Shown here: positions 26,548 through 35,890 of the stretch, piece by piece
How positions within the stretch are numbered: position 1 is the first letter of the stretch
How the letters are laid out: each line of letters opens with the position of its first letter
NCBI GenBank assembly: GCA_026707745.1
Contig: JAPOWG010000036.1
Coordinates: forward strand, 62,001-126,000
Direction of reading: 5' to 3'
Origin: Chloroflexota bacterium
GTDB lineage: Bacteria > Chloroflexota > Anaerolineae > Aggregatilineales > Phototrophicaceae
Length of the DNA: 64,000 nt
The notes under the pieces: generated by a model
What the model was told of the DNA's origin: nothing
Seen by the model: only the letters and a program-made list of their open reading frames with translations
The model's database searches: none
Made by a program: the position numbers and the translations under genes

Positions 26548-28513
26548 CTGTGATCGTGGTCAGATACTCCAGGTAGCGCCCGGTGGGTTGGCCGTCGGCG
26601 GTATAGATTTCAAGGTTTTGCACGGCTGTGTTGTCGTCCGGTGGCAACTCGTACATTCCCAGCGAGAGCGGATATTCTCCAGCTGGCAGGTCGCAGGGAA
26701 CAGTCAACTGACGCTCATCGAAATAGGGGCGTCCCGGCTGCCAAATTGACGTCAGATAAACGCCGCCCGGTACGCTGTCGCTATTGGCCACGCCCTGCCC
26801 GTGTCGATCAGCGATCACGAGTGTGGAACTATATAGCTGGTCGGTCTCTCTGTTGATCGACCACCAACTGTCGACCGATATGGTCTGGCAGGCGCTCACT
26901 TGATGATCTGCGTTCAGCCTCCAATCCAGCAGGTTGAAGTCCTCGCCATAGCGCCAGCGTGTTTGCGCCTCAGCGGGATGCCTCCGGTACTCCAATACTT
27001 CGATAGCTGTGTAGTAGGTCTCGCCCGGGAAGTCGACGGCCCCATAGAGGGTGTATTCGCCTTCGATGGCGTCGATCATATTGCGCCCGCCGATAAAGTC
27101 CCGGGTCCGAATGATCCATAGCGTCTGGAAGTCACGCAGCCAGGGTCGCAAGCGTCGCCAGTCACCTTTGTCCAAGCCAGTCACAAAGACTTGTTCGTCA
27201 ATTGCGTCCGGAATAAATCGGTCTTTGTCGCCGCCTTCCCAACTCACATAGAATATATCGTCGTCGGCAAATGCGATATCGGTGCGCTCTTTAAGGAAAT
27301 AGTTGATAGCGATCCACTCCCACGCTTGCTCGGTGATTATCAGAAGCCGATCCCGGTCTCGGTCATAATGTCGCTCGATGTACTCGGCGAGTTCCCAATA
27401 GCCGGCATTGCCGTTATGCGAGCGAAACTGGGTGGCGAAAGGGATACAGAAGAAAACCAAGGCGATGAGTTGCGCTTGCGGCGGCATCGGTCGCAGGGCA
27501 ATGGTCACGATCAGAGCCAGATACGGCGCGGCGATCAACAGGTTTCTCGGTGTTAAGCTGGGAATACGAGCGTTGACGGCGAAGGGCAGGACGAGCATCA
27601 CGACCAGCGAGAGCAACAGCCATCCCTCCCGCCACGCCCAGGCAAAGCGCATCGTTGGATCATTTGCGTTTGTTCGCGCAATCGCCAGTTTACCCAGGGC
27701 GCCAATAGTGCCAACCGCCAGCAGGAAATTCCCGAGCGCTTCGGGAGTAAAGCGATAATGATCAAGCACTTCCGCCACGCCTTGCCAGGAGGATTCGATG
27801 TTATATTCAATGAGACCCGACCGGTCGCTAAAATTGACCCACGCGCGCAGGCCAACGAGCAGCGCCAGCGCCACTAACAATAGGGCGCCACGTCGAAACA
27901 AGTCGCGGTTCCAACGGACAAAAACCAGTACACAGGCCAGTTGCGCGGCGATAACATAAATGATAAAGGGATGGATGTAAAAGGGCGCTGCGCCAAGAGC
28001 AAGAACCAAAACAGCGTTGCCACGGCTGGGGCGCCGGACGAAGCGCAGCAGCGCCCACTGGAAACCGACTGCGCCCAGCGCCAGCGCGGCATAAGGTCGC
28101 GCTTCGTGGCTATAATATGCGAATACGCTATATGTCCCAAGAACGACCAAGGCTATCCAGGCCGACCGTCGCTCAAATAGATCCGCTGTGAGTCTATAGT
28201 AAAGCGCTAGAGTGATCGCCGTGACCAGAGTGGATAAGTAGCGTACAATGTTTTCTATGTGACCGAACAGATGCACCCAAATATCCTGAAAGGCATTTTC
28301 CGGGGGCACCAAATAAAAGATCTGCAGGACGTGATTCAGCAGTCCAACGCGCTCGATATTTTCCAGCGCATAATGCACGACCCAGGCTTCGTCCTGGCGG
28401 TAGGGACGATCACGGAAGTGATGCGCTTGAACAACGATGACAAACAGAATGGTCGCTGCCGGCAGCAACAGCGTCAGGAGTTGCGGGATGGGACTACGAG
28501 TTGTGATGGCCAT
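26537..28513 (-). CDS. GT39/PMT-like polytopic membrane glycosyltransferase
   Basis: 658 aa. About ten hydrophobic segments in the first 400 residues, then a large outside domain with predominantly beta character (about 410-658). After the first segment comes FRDRPYRQDEAWVVHYAL, where the Asp-Glu pair matches the first-loop catalytic acid of lipid-phosphosugar-dependent transferases. Another family-like phrase is YYSHEARPYAALALGAVGF. Such enzymes use polyprenyl-phosphate sugars outside the membrane. The C-terminal domain resembles sugar-binding modules but is not recognised with certainty. It converges with the MATE gene. Confidence 0.75.
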   Translation of the reverse strand: MAITTRSPIPQLLTLLLPAATILFVIVVQAHHFRDRPYRQDEAWVVHYALENIERVGLLNHVLQIFYLVPPENAFQDIWVHLFGHIENIVRYLSTLVTAITLALYYRLTADLFERRSAWIALVVLGTYSVFAYYSHEARPYAALALGAVGFQWALLRFVRRPSRGNAVLVLALGAAPFYIHPFIIYVIAAQLACVLVFVRWNRDLFRRGALLLVALALLVGLRAWVNFSDRSGLIEYNIESSWQGVAEVLDHYRFTPEALGNFLLAVGTIGALGKLAIARTNANDPTMRFAWAWREGWLLLSLVVMLVLPFAVNARIPSLTPRNLLIAAPYLALIVTIALRPMPPQAQLIALVFFCIPFATQFRSHNGNAGYWELAEYIERHYDRDRDRLLIITEQAWEWIAINYFLKERTDIAFADDDIFYVSWEGGDKDRFIPDAIDEQVFVTGLDKGDWRRLRPWLRDFQTLWIIRTRDFIGGRNMIDAIEGEYTLYGAVDFPGETYYTAIEVLEYRRHPAEAQTRWRYGEDFNLLDWRLNADHQVSACQTISVDSWWSINRETDQLYSSTLVIADRHGQGVANSDSVPGGVYLTSIWQPGRPYFDERQLTVPCDLPAGEYPLSLGMYELPPDDNTAVQNLEIYTADGQPTGRYLEYLTTITVSR

Positions 28514-28584
28514 TTCAGGTCTGCATTATAGCACTCTTTTCTGGCATATCCCTGCTGTGGCAAAGGCTGGCGGAAGAGCGGCGA

Positions 28585-28600
28585 GGCGCACTTGTGCGCC
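28585..28600. repeat. Short GC-rich palindrome between divergent genes
   Basis: GGCGCA-CTTG-TGCGCC, a REP-like hairpin in the 117-base gap between the GT39-like gene and the CxxC protein gene. No T run follows. Confidence 0.45.
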
Positions 28601-28630
28601 CGGCCCGACCCAGTGGGAGGCACATTTTAA

Positions 28631-28933
28631 ATGACTATCGTGCGCTGCGCGTCCTGTGAGGGCTACGGCTGGTTCGAGGACGGAATCGGCGGCGAAGTCG
28701 AAGACTGCGACTGGTGCCGCGGCGTGGGTTATGTCTATCGTGAGGCATCCCGCGGTGATAGTCCAATCCCAGCAGCAGACTTCGGCAAACTGTCGGAGGA
28801 ACTGGAGCGTCTGGAAGCAGAACGGATGCGGGAACTAGGGTACCGGGGCAATGCGCGTAAGCCTTGGCAACAGGCGATACGCAAGAACACCGCGCTGGGA
28901 AAGGATCCTTACGCGAGCGACCAAGATAACTGA
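28631..28933 (+). CDS. Small protein with two CxxCxGxG-type motifs
   Basis: 100 aa. CASCEGYGW at residues 7-15 and CDWCRGVGYV at about 26-35 resemble the zinc-binding repeats of DnaJ, so one zinc ion is probably held by four cysteines. The rest is a charged helix (KLSEELERLEAERMRELG). GGGAGG precedes the ATG. Function unknown; a small binding or chaperone-adaptor role is an inference. Confidence 0.7.
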   Translation: MTIVRCASCEGYGWFEDGIGGEVEDCDWCRGVGYVYREASRGDSPIPAADFGKLSEELERLEAERMRELGYRGNARKPWQQAIRKNTALGKDPYASDQDN

Positions 28934-29036
28934 ATAACAACAGTTTTCGCTTAAGCTCGCGCAGTGGTTCCGCAAAAACGCACGCTAAATTGAGGCACGC
29001 GGGAATCCGGAACCACAAGTCAAACGAGCTAAACGC

Positions 29037-29267
29037 TCAAGCGTCTCTCGGTTCAGTTTCCTCCCAAGACAGTTCGTTGAGAAGGCGAGCGATTTCTACC
29101 AACAAGACGTCGATCTTGGTTTCGGCGCGTTTGCTGGCTTCGCCAAGCCGCTGGATCAATTCGGCAGTCCGCTACGGAGGAAAACTGCGCTGCGACCACC
29201 AGTACACCAGCACAACCACCGCCAAGATCAACAGTTGGAAAATTTTTTCGTAGTACAAAGCTTTCAC
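29037..29267 (-). pseudogene. Small membrane/coiled-coil protein interrupted by an in-frame amber codon
   Basis: A GTG at 29265-29267 overlaps the TGA of the upstream gene (GTGA), a classic coupled start. It encodes 31 residues: a membrane segment KIFQLLILAVVVLVYWW and then SQRSFPP, ended by TAG at 29172-29174. The same frame continues for 45 more codons as a charged helix (RTAELIQRLGEASKRAETKI, DVLLVEIARLLNEL) to TGA at 29037. The post-stop part keeps a protein-like pattern, so this is a recently broken gene, a sequencing error or a recoded stop. One membrane segment plus a coiled coil suits a phage spanin/holin-like or other small anchored protein. Confidence 0.6.
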
Positions 29268-29455
29268 TCCACTTCGCTCAAGCGGCCAAGCCGCCACAAT
29301 GCGATATGATGTAGATCGATCAAGACGCGCGTCAGTGACGTTTCTCGCTGGGACGCGCTTAGGCTGCGGGCTCCTTTCAGTACCGCGACGTTTTTCTTCA
29401 AGCGCTTCCGCGCTTGTTGGATCTTGCCGCGCGTATTGGCGGTGATGGTTGCCAT
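29264..29455 (-). CDS. Small basic protein of a phage-like operon
   Basis: 63 aa, start MATITANTRGKIQQARKRLK, basic N-terminal half, then a helix VLIDLHHIALWRLGRL. No family recognised. It lies two bases after the 150-aa gene and its stop overlaps the start of the broken membrane gene, so all four minus-strand genes here form one tightly packed operon. Confidence 0.6.
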   Translation of the reverse strand: MATITANTRGKIQQARKRLKKNVAVLKGARSLSASQRETSLTRVLIDLHHIALWRLGRLSEVE

Positions 29456-29457
29456 TG

Positions 29458-29910
29458 TTAGGTTTCGTGAACGACTATCTGAACGGAAGCGCTGGCATAA
29501 TTGCCACGAAGCCGATACACAAAGACGCTGTAGGAGCCGGCGGCCGGGCGATTCAAAGTCAAGGACAACTCGCCGGAAATGACGTTATCGCTTCCCTGGG
29601 CATAAACTTCGCCATCAAACAAGACCAAATAGCCGACGTCTTCGTCGTTGGAGATGGCTTGATCGCGGCAGCGAATGACCGGATCCGCCTCCCCTTCCCT
29701 CATGCTGGTCTCGGTTTCGAGCAACTGCAGCGTGTTGAAATGGTTCAGGATGTCGCTGGCGCGGCGCTGGTTGACCGCGCTGTCGTTGAGCAGGTGGATG
29801 CGAGAGAAGCCGCCGCCGACCGAGATACCGCTGGTCGCCCTGCCGATAACCCGCCGCGCGATATGGTCGAGCAAGATGGCTTCAAATGTCCCTTCGCTGA
29901 TAATATCCAT
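29458..29910 (-). CDS. Hypothetical protein, possible phage tail accessory
   Basis: 150 aa. The N-terminal half is mixed helix (GTFEAILLDHIARRVIGRAT, RASDILNHFNTLQLLE); the C-terminal half is a beta-sandwich-like stretch ending SGELSLTLNRPAAGSYSVFV and ASASVQIVVHE, as in Ig-like or virion decoration domains. Strong AAGGAG site; it starts three bases after the tail-like gene. Not recognised as a named family. Its role is inferred only from the operon. Confidence 0.6.
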   Translation of the reverse strand: MDIISEGTFEAILLDHIARRVIGRATSGISVGGGFSRIHLLNDSAVNQRRASDILNHFNTLQLLETETSMREGEADPVIRCRDQAISNDEDVGYLVLFDGEVYAQGSDNVISGELSLTLNRPAAGSYSVFVYRLRGNYASASVQIVVHET

Positions 29911-29913
29911 CGT

Positions 29914-30423
29914 TCAGATCTCCTTCGCCCAAAACTGCGGGTGCGTCTTCACGATATCCATGGCCGTCATGTTGCCACGCAGCGTCTTCCAGCGCAGTTT
30001 GAAAACATGGCTGCCCGAAGGCAAACTCGGGATCATGACAACGATGCTCAGCGGTTTGAAGCGGAACACGTCGTTCTGACTGGGATTTTGAAACTGGGTG
30101 ACACCGTCGTCCGAGAAGTAATTGCTTTCGTCGACGGCAATGTTGAAATATGTGACCTTGCTGTCACCGCTGTGACTGACCGCGCCAATGAAGCCAAGCA
30201 GCACATCGCCACCATGCGTCTGAAGCGTCAACGCAAGATCCTGCGGATCAACATCGACCCATTCCGTCGCAGTTGTGCTGTAGTTTCTAATACCGCTCAC
30301 AACATTACTGACGCTGTTGTCAATGCGGTCCTTGAGATGATTCTGGTTGTCCCGAACATAGGTATTCAAGTCAACCGATGTGAGCGGTTCGCTCGTCCAA
30401 GTCTTGGGCGTTGTCCATGCCAT
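29914..30423 (-). CDS. Phage tail-type structural protein
   Basis: 169 aa from the ATG at 30423, which is correctly spaced from GAGAGG (an ATG two codons earlier abuts that site). It begins MAWTTPKTWTSEPLTSVDLN followed by TYVRDNQNHLKDRIDN. This opening, W-x-x-P-x-x-W then a helix with LNTYVRDN, is common in tail fibre and minor tail proteins of siphophages and in prophage-derived particles. The rest is beta-rich. It is the first gene of a four-gene operon; no terminase, capsid or tape-measure gene is close. Confidence 0.65.
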   Translation of the reverse strand: MAWTTPKTWTSEPLTSVDLNTYVRDNQNHLKDRIDNSVSNVVSGIRNYSTTATEWVDVDPQDLALTLQTHGGDVLLGFIGAVSHSGDSKVTYFNIAVDESNYFSDDGVTQFQNPSQNDVFRFKPLSIVVMIPSLPSGSHVFKLRWKTLRGNMTAMDIVKTHPQFWAKEI

Positions 30424-30429
30424 GGCCAT

Positions 30430-30866
30430 CCCTCTCTACTAAGGATACAGTTGCCATAGTATAGCACATTTGTTCTAAGAAAGGGCGGCTAAATGTTCAC
30501 GACCGCGAAATCCGAACTGACCGGCTGTTAAAACAAATGCAGAGCGTCAGCGCTCAATGAAGCGCGATTGTCCTCAAATTGCCGGAAGTTGCCCTCATTT
30601 TGTCCTGTTTTTGAGCAACAGTATAGATACCGTATGTATACTGGGGGGGGGGGGGTAACCTCTCCCCCTGAGGACATGAGCGCATCTATTTGGATAATGT
30701 CGCTTGGTTTGGGCCGGGCGCCGGATTTGAAGAGCGGCGGCCCAGGCTGGGCGGCTGCCTGTGTTACAAAGCCAAGGATACAGCGGCGCGGGGAGAAAAG
30801 GGCGACTATATGGTCGCGGTTTCGGCAGTGAGTCGCGGGCTAGGGGAAGGGGCTGCGAGAGGGTTT
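30430..30866. other. Non-coding stretch with a G13 tract and a palindrome
   Basis: No gene is supported. It holds a run of 13 G at 30643-30655 and a palindrome GCGAC-TATATG-GTCGC at 30802-30817, one of three copies of that element. The AT-rich part near 30440-30475 (ATAGTATAGCACATTTG on the plus strand) is a candidate promoter region for the minus-strand phage-like operon. Confidence 0.5.
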
Positions 30867-31352
30867 TCAGCCGGCACTTTCCAAATAGGCTTCCAGCCGA
30901 TCGAGGGTCTGATCGATCCCGGCTTCAGCGCCCATCTCGACGATCTGGTCGCGCTGCTCCTGCGTATCATATCGGACTACACTGAGAACCGTTGTCCGGC
31001 CATCGTCTTCGCTGAATTCGACGGTGATATGTGCTTCGGGAAAACTGTCCAACACCCTGCCGTCGGCGTCAGCGAACGCATCGGTATACACCAGGCGCCG
31101 GGGCGGGTCGATCTCCAAATAAGTGGCTTTGCCGCAAGAGGTCATATCGTCGGGTCCCGCCATGCAATAGAACCAAACCCCGCCCAGGCGGAAGTCCAAC
31201 TCGCAGACCGGCAAGGTCCAGCCTTCCGGTCCCCACCAGTGTTTCAAATGTTCCGCTTGGGTATACATTTCCCAGATCCGCTGGCGTGACGCGTCAAAAC
31301 CGCGCGTGACATGGATCTCGCATTCGGATGATTTGTCAAATAATGTTTTCAT
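30867..31352 (-). CDS. SRPBCC / AHSA1-type START-fold protein
   Basis: 161 aa. Landmarks of the Aha1 C-terminal family are VTRGFDASRQRIWEMYTQAE, the HLKHWWGPEGWTLPVCELDF segment, RLGGVWFYCMAGPDD, LEIDPPRRLVYTDAF and the final helix QTLDRLEAYLES. The fold forms a hydrophobic pocket; the ligand is unknown and members are often called activator of Hsp90 ATPase homologues. AGGAGAA lies upstream. About 40 bases before recF on the same strand, but recF is downstream in transcription order only if RNA runs from 32.6 to 31.4 kb, so this gene is the last of the pair. Confidence 0.9.
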   Translation of the reverse strand: MKTLFDKSSECEIHVTRGFDASRQRIWEMYTQAEHLKHWWGPEGWTLPVCELDFRLGGVWFYCMAGPDDMTSCGKATYLEIDPPRRLVYTDAFADADGRVLDSFPEAHITVEFSEDDGRTTVLSVVRYDTQEQRDQIVEMGAEAGIDQTLDRLEAYLESAG

Positions 31353-31392
31353 CTCAGCTTTTCTCCTGTTCGGCAGAATAATTTGTTCGTAT

Positions 31393-32607
31393 TCAAGAAT
31401 CGGCGGCGGCGATCTGACCGTCCACCACCTGAAACACAGAGGCCCTGCGCAAAAACGCCGGATTAAAGATATCCAATTCGGTCGTTGTCAGCAGCGTTTG
31501 CGCTTGCCCATCCAGTCGATCCAGGAGAAAGGCTCGCCGCTTGCCATCAAGCTCCGCGACGACCTCGTCCAGCAGAAACAACGGATACTCGCCGATTTGG
31601 TCGCGCATCCATTCCAGTTCGGCAAAGCGCAGCGCCATCACTGCCGTGCGCGCCTGACCCCGACTGCCGTAAAGACCACAATCACGCTCGTTGATCATCA
31701 GACGAAGTTCGTCCCGGTGAGGTCCGGACAAGGTAATGCCGCGGTTGATGGATTCACCGCGCTGCGACAACAGTTGCTCGACAAATTGCGGCTCGATCTC
31801 GCGCGGGCTTAGTTGGCGGTTCAAATCCAAGCCCAGCACATCAAAAGAGAGTTGTTTGCCATCGCCATCCGCGGTGGGCGAGATGCACGGCAGATATTTG
31901 AGACTCAGCGCCTCGCGTCCGCCGGTCAGCGCGTCATGAGTATCGCGGGCCTTAATCTCGAGTTCGCGCAAGAAACGCTGTCGACTGGCAATAATCACAG
32001 AACCATATTTCGCCAATTGCTCGTCCCAAAACTCAAGTTCGACAGCATGCGCGCGCTTCTGAGCGACGCGCTTGAGCAAAGCATTGCGCTGTGGCAGCAG
32101 TTTGTCGTACTCGTTCAAGGCCAGCAGATAGTCAAGATTGACCTGTGTGAGGGTGGTGTTCATAAAGCGACGGCGGTCGGAGGGCGAACCTTCCACCAGC
32201 GACAGGTCTTGCGGCAGAAAAAGAACCACGCTCAACAAGCCGATCACATCGGTCACGCGCTTGTCGACATGATTGAGTTGGATCGATTTTTTGAATCGCG
32301 GCGCTCCGCTGCTCATATCGAGCATGAGCGTGATATCCAGTTTCTGATAGCTGCTGTCTCTATTGCCCAACTCGGCGGACAGGCGCGCGTAGGGAATGGG
32401 ATCGTTTTCCGCGCGCCAGTGGATCAATTGACGGTCGCTCGCCGTATACGGCGAGCTCGAAGTCGCCAGATAGTAAATCGCTTCCAAAGCGCTGGTTTTG
32501 CCTTGAGCGTTGTCGCCGTAGAGCAGGACGGGTCTACCGGCAGGCAGCTCAAATTCCAGACGGGCGTAATTGCGGAAATTGGTCAGCGAAAGATGATTGA
32601 TCTGCAT
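31393..32607 (-). CDS. recF: DNA replication/repair protein RecF
   Basis: 404 aa. Start MQINHLSLTNFRNYARLEFE, Walker A GDNAQGKTS at residues 31-39, later LFLPQDLSLVEGSPSDRRRF (the RecF signature region), the ABC signature LSGPHRDEL and Walker B YPLFLLDEVVAELD, ending with TTTELDIF. RecF is an SMC-like ATPase that, with RecO and RecR, loads RecA at gaps. It is not next to dnaA, dnaN or gyrB here, so it has left the classical origin cluster. Confidence 0.96.
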   Translation of the reverse strand: MQINHLSLTNFRNYARLEFELPAGRPVLLYGDNAQGKTSALEAIYYLATSSSPYTASDRQLIHWRAENDPIPYARLSAELGNRDSSYQKLDITLMLDMSSGAPRFKKSIQLNHVDKRVTDVIGLLSVVLFLPQDLSLVEGSPSDRRRFMNTTLTQVNLDYLLALNEYDKLLPQRNALLKRVAQKRAHAVELEFWDEQLAKYGSVIIASRQRFLRELEIKARDTHDALTGGREALSLKYLPCISPTADGDGKQLSFDVLGLDLNRQLSPREIEPQFVEQLLSQRGESINRGITLSGPHRDELRLMINERDCGLYGSRGQARTAVMALRFAELEWMRDQIGEYPLFLLDEVVAELDGKRRAFLLDRLDGQAQTLLTTTELDIFNPAFLRRASVFQVVDGQIAAADS

Positions 32608-32787
32608 GCAGTAACTAGGGCGTTGCCGGATACTGACTCATATTGTAGCCGGTCCATTGTGCTTGGGACAGCGCAGTTTAGCCTGGGAACGGCATCACGG
32701 CCTGGATTCGCCTAGCTCGGCGTTCTTCGCAAAAGCGGTCGGCCGAGCGCTATTCTCTCGTCATCAGGCTTAGTTGCCGGAGGCGTT

Positions 32788-33927
32788 CTAGAAACCTACC
32801 CACTGGGGCACAAAGGCATTCTCGGCGATCTTGCTGGCATCCCCGCTCTCAAGGTCATAGACCCAGATCTCGGGAACTCGCTGGCGTTGCTCGGCGCCGT
32901 CCCCGCCAGCCAGAGGAAACCGTTGCATCACCAGGCGTTCCCCGGTCTGGTTCCAGCGGAAATACGAAGTGGTATATCGCTCGTCATGGAGGATCGGCGT
33001 GAGCGCCTTGTCCTCATCATTTGCAGACCGGAGGTAGAGCTGATGCCCAGGGGTCCAGCGCCTGTCCGTGTAGCGGCGCGCCAGGGCGACCGTTTGCCCA
33101 TTGGGGTTCCAGCGCGCGTTTACATCATCGGCAAGCCCGTCTGGATCGGTGAAAGCGGCGAATGTCTTGTTCCGCAAATCGGCTAGGCGAAGATGCGTCA
33201 AAAACTGTTCGCCGCGGAGCGCGATTTCGGGAAAGATGATGCGCTGACCATTGGGCGAGATGGTGCCCATGGCGCCGTGGGATGAGGGTATGAAGCGCAA
33301 TTGCGCGTCGCTGCCGTCCCGCGGAATGAAGTCGAAGATCAAGATGCCCGGCTCGCGGACGTCCGAGCTATAAAATGCGATGGTATTGCCATTCGCCGCC
33401 CAAACGGGGCTGTGGCCCACGATTACAGGATCCGCGATTAGTCGGTCTGTTTCATAGTTGCCGCTTGACATATCCACCAGCCAGATGCGCGACAATCCAT
33501 AAGATCCGCCGAACGATTCCGAACGCTGATAAGCCAGTTTGCTCCCTTCGGGGCTGAATACAGGCGTGGTGCAATAGGCGTCCTGCGCTCCGCAATCGAC
33601 CAGGTCAATGACGCGGCGGCTACGCATATCCATGAGCCGCAAGTTGACGATACCCGCCTCACTGCGTTCACTGAAGGCCAGCCAATCTCCATTGGGACTG
33701 AAGTCAAAATCGTAAATCCCGTTTTCGCTGAAGGTCACTTGCTCCTGCGCGGCGGGATTGCCGACCTCCGCCATCCAAACATTTTGCGGGCTGCTGGTGG
33801 CGGGATAGAGATAAGCGACGCGAATCGGTTGTCGCGCTGGATCGCTGATGATTGCGGCCAGGGCGACGCCTAGCAGGCAGAGCGTCGCAATCCCGAAAAC
33901 TACGATGTCCAACTTCGACAACTTCAT
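32788..33927 (-). CDS. Membrane-anchored WD40-like/TolB-type beta-propeller protein
   Basis: About 379 aa from the ATG at 33927 (a TTG at 33942 would add five residues). One N-terminal hydrophobic segment IVVFGIATLCLLGVALAAII anchors it, then repeated propeller blades each with the phrase pattern FSPNGDWLAFSER, FSPEGSKLAYQRS, ISPNGQRIIFPE, WNPNGQTVALARR and WNQTGERLVMQRF: six or so PD40-type blades. Likely on the outer face of the membrane, function unknown. It starts three bases after the TIGR03943 gene, so the two are probably translated together. Confidence 0.85.
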   Translation of the reverse strand: MKLSKLDIVVFGIATLCLLGVALAAIISDPARQPIRVAYLYPATSSPQNVWMAEVGNPAAQEQVTFSENGIYDFDFSPNGDWLAFSERSEAGIVNLRLMDMRSRRVIDLVDCGAQDAYCTTPVFSPEGSKLAYQRSESFGGSYGLSRIWLVDMSSGNYETDRLIADPVIVGHSPVWAANGNTIAFYSSDVREPGILIFDFIPRDGSDAQLRFIPSSHGAMGTISPNGQRIIFPEIALRGEQFLTHLRLADLRNKTFAAFTDPDGLADDVNARWNPNGQTVALARRYTDRRWTPGHQLYLRSANDEDKALTPILHDERYTTSYFRWNQTGERLVMQRFPLAGGDGAEQRQRVPEIWVYDLESGDASKIAENAFVPQWVGF

Positions 33928-33944
33928 TGCAAAAAGCGCCAAGA

Positions 33945-34679
33945 CTAGGGATACAGATAGGGTTGCGCGGGTTCTTCGATCAGGGCAATCGCGTCAGCAT
34001 GGACTATGGGCGCGAATTCTCCTTGGAATAGATCGGCGAGCACTTCGCCACGTACCCTCACCCAGGCTCCGGGCGCGAACTCGCCAGCTGCGCTGGACCT
34101 GACCGGCATGCCAATGGGATAGGCATCCGCAACGCAGCAACTCATTGTGAAGCGCGACACCATGAACTCGTCCTCTCCCATACTTGGTTCGCGATAAACA
34201 AAGCCGCTCACATCAACCGATTGACCATTAAATGCGGCCGGTGTTGGCGCGCGATGGAAGGCGCGCAGCCAATCGAGTATATTGCGATCAAGCGGATTGC
34301 GAGTGAGGGCGGAAGCGCGTTCGACGCCGACGGGGCTCAAGCCGATGCCGCCGGACACCGCTTCCACACCCAGGGAGCGCGAGGGGATTAGAAGCGCGAG
34401 CAACAGCGGAAAAGCGACGACCAGAAGATTATCCCAGCTGATCTGATGATGGCTGTGGGCGCGTCGAGGATTGAGACAAGCGTAGAAATTGACCAGCCCC
34501 AGCAGGAAAAAGAGCGCCGTTCCAACATAAGCCAGCCAGGCAAAACGCAGGTTAATATAGTTTGCCAGGTTGCCGGTTAAGATCAATACGGCGAAGTAAA
34601 TGCCCAGGCCGAAAAGGATCAGCGATTTCGCCCAGGCTGCCTGATCAATCTGTGAATGATGATGATGCTCCGCGCTCAT
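33945..34679 (-). CDS. TIGR03943 / DUF1980 membrane protein, partner of the adjacent permease
   Basis: 244 aa. N-terminal His-rich stretch (EHHHHSQID), two membrane segments (about 16-35 and 42-65), another at about 85-100, then a soluble OB-like domain with DVSGFVYREPS, FMVSRFTMSCCVADAYPIGM and a final GAWVRVRGEVLAD. The FxMSCC motif and the pairing with a permease are the hallmarks of this family (YcgQ type, with YcgR-like permease). The pair is thought to move or sense an ion or metal, but the substrate is unknown; His and Cys clusters favour a metal. It lies 104 bases after the permease gene. Confidence 0.88.
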   Translation of the reverse strand: MSAEHHHHSQIDQAAWAKSLILFGLGIYFAVLILTGNLANYINLRFAWLAYVGTALFFLLGLVNFYACLNPRRAHSHHQISWDNLLVVAFPLLLALLIPSRSLGVEAVSGGIGLSPVGVERASALTRNPLDRNILDWLRAFHRAPTPAAFNGQSVDVSGFVYREPSMGEDEFMVSRFTMSCCVADAYPIGMPVRSSAAGEFAPGAWVRVRGEVLADLFQGEFAPIVHADAIALIEEPAQPYLYP

Positions 34680-34783
34680 GCGCGCTTCTCCTGCTATTGC
34701 GCTAAACCGCGTTGCGCTTGCGACCAGAAGGCTCGCTATGTTCTGTGAATGCGGCAGACCTTATCGTCGCCGCCGAGCGGCTG

Positions 34784-35812
34784 TCAATAACCCAGCGCGA
34801 CGTTAATCAATACGCCTGCCAGCAAGTTCAAGACAAAAGGCAGCAAAACCAAATACAAGACGATCTTGCGGCGGAAGACGCCGGTAAACATCAGCGTACT
34901 TTTGATATCGACCATGGGGCCAAAACTGAGAAAGCTTATGATGGCGCCGGTACTGAAGGTGTTGACAAAAGCCAGCGCAAGAAAACTATCAACAGTCGAG
35001 CACACACTGAGCAAAAAAGCCAGGATCTGCATAAACAGAACCGACATGACCGGACCGGAGCCAAGAGCGAGCAGGCTATCCTGTGGCACAAAAGTTTGCA
35101 GAAGCGCCGCCAGCCCCGAGCCCAAGATGAGAAAGCGGCCCATCTCGAAAAAATCGTCCCCGCCGATTTGCATCGCGGAGAACAATTTGGCGCGCAAGCC
35201 CGGCCCGCCGGGCGGATGATGATGGGAACAATCCTCGCCGGCTTTTGCCGAAGTCGGCTTGAGAACCTCGCGCGGGTCCGCGAAGCTGCCGATGACCGTC
35301 GCGACAATCACCGCCACCAGTACGGTCAGCAGCGCGCGCCCGATCAAAACGCCGCCAAAGCCAAAGGCGATATAGGTGCTGGCGAAAACGATGGGATTCA
35401 TGAAAGGCGCAGCCAGCAAGAACGCCACACCCATGGAAAGCGGCAATCCCTTGCGGAACAGTCGCCGCGTCACCGGCACCACGCCACATTCGCATACCGG
35501 GAATACCAGACCGAGCAGAGTGCCGCCCAAGGCCGCGCCGAGGCGGCTTCGGGGCAAAAAGCGCAAGATATCGTCGGTTTTGACAAAAGTCTCGATCAAT
35601 CCCGAGGTGAGCGAACCCAACAGCAAAAACGGAACCGCCTCAACAAATATGCCGAGGAAGCGAGTAGCGAAGACACTCGCGGTCAAATACAGATCGTCCC
35701 CAGCGTGCAGCGACTGATAGAGCAAGGCCGATAGAATTGAAGCTGCGAGCAACACAAATGCGACTCGTTTGATCGGCAATGGAGATGCTGCTCTGGGGTG
35801 ATCAATTCGCAT
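34784..35812 (-). CDS. Permease of the UPF0718/DUF318 (ArsP-like) family
   Basis: 342 aa with about eight to ten membrane segments in two halves. First-half core: [20 protein letters not shown] then [20 protein letters not shown] with a conserved CEC motif, and [20 protein letters not shown]. Second half: [31 protein letters not shown] and [13 protein letters not shown] central loop carries [12 protein letters not shown], a likely metal-binding loop. Members are YcgR-type or ArsP-type permeases. The TIGR03943 gene follows on the same strand. Confidence 0.9.
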   Translation of the reverse strand: MRIDHPRAASPLPIKRVAFVLLAASILSALLYQSLHAGDDLYLTASVFATRFLGIFVEAVPFLLLGSLTSGLIETFVKTDDILRFLPRSRLGAALGGTLLGLVFPVCECGVVPVTRRLFRKGLPLSMGVAFLLAAPFMNPIVFASTYIAFGFGGVLIGRALLTVLVAVIVATVIGSFADPREVLKPTSAKAGEDCSHHHPPGGPGLRAKLFSAMQIGGDDFFEMGRFLILGSGLAALLQTFVPQDSLLALGSGPVMSVLFMQILAFLLSVCSTVDSFLALAFVNTFSTGAIISFLSFGPMVDIKSTLMFTGVFRRKIVLYLVLLPFVLNLLAGVLINVALGY

Positions 35813-35890
35813 GTCTGCGACTCATTTCCAAGATGGCTGTTGCCGGGCAAGCTCGCGTCCCAGGACCTGGCTGCTGAAAATAGCCAAACT

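Noticed and set aside
31393..32607. recF as a sign of the replication origin
   Set aside because: No dnaA, dnaN, gyrB or DnaA-box cluster is seen around it.
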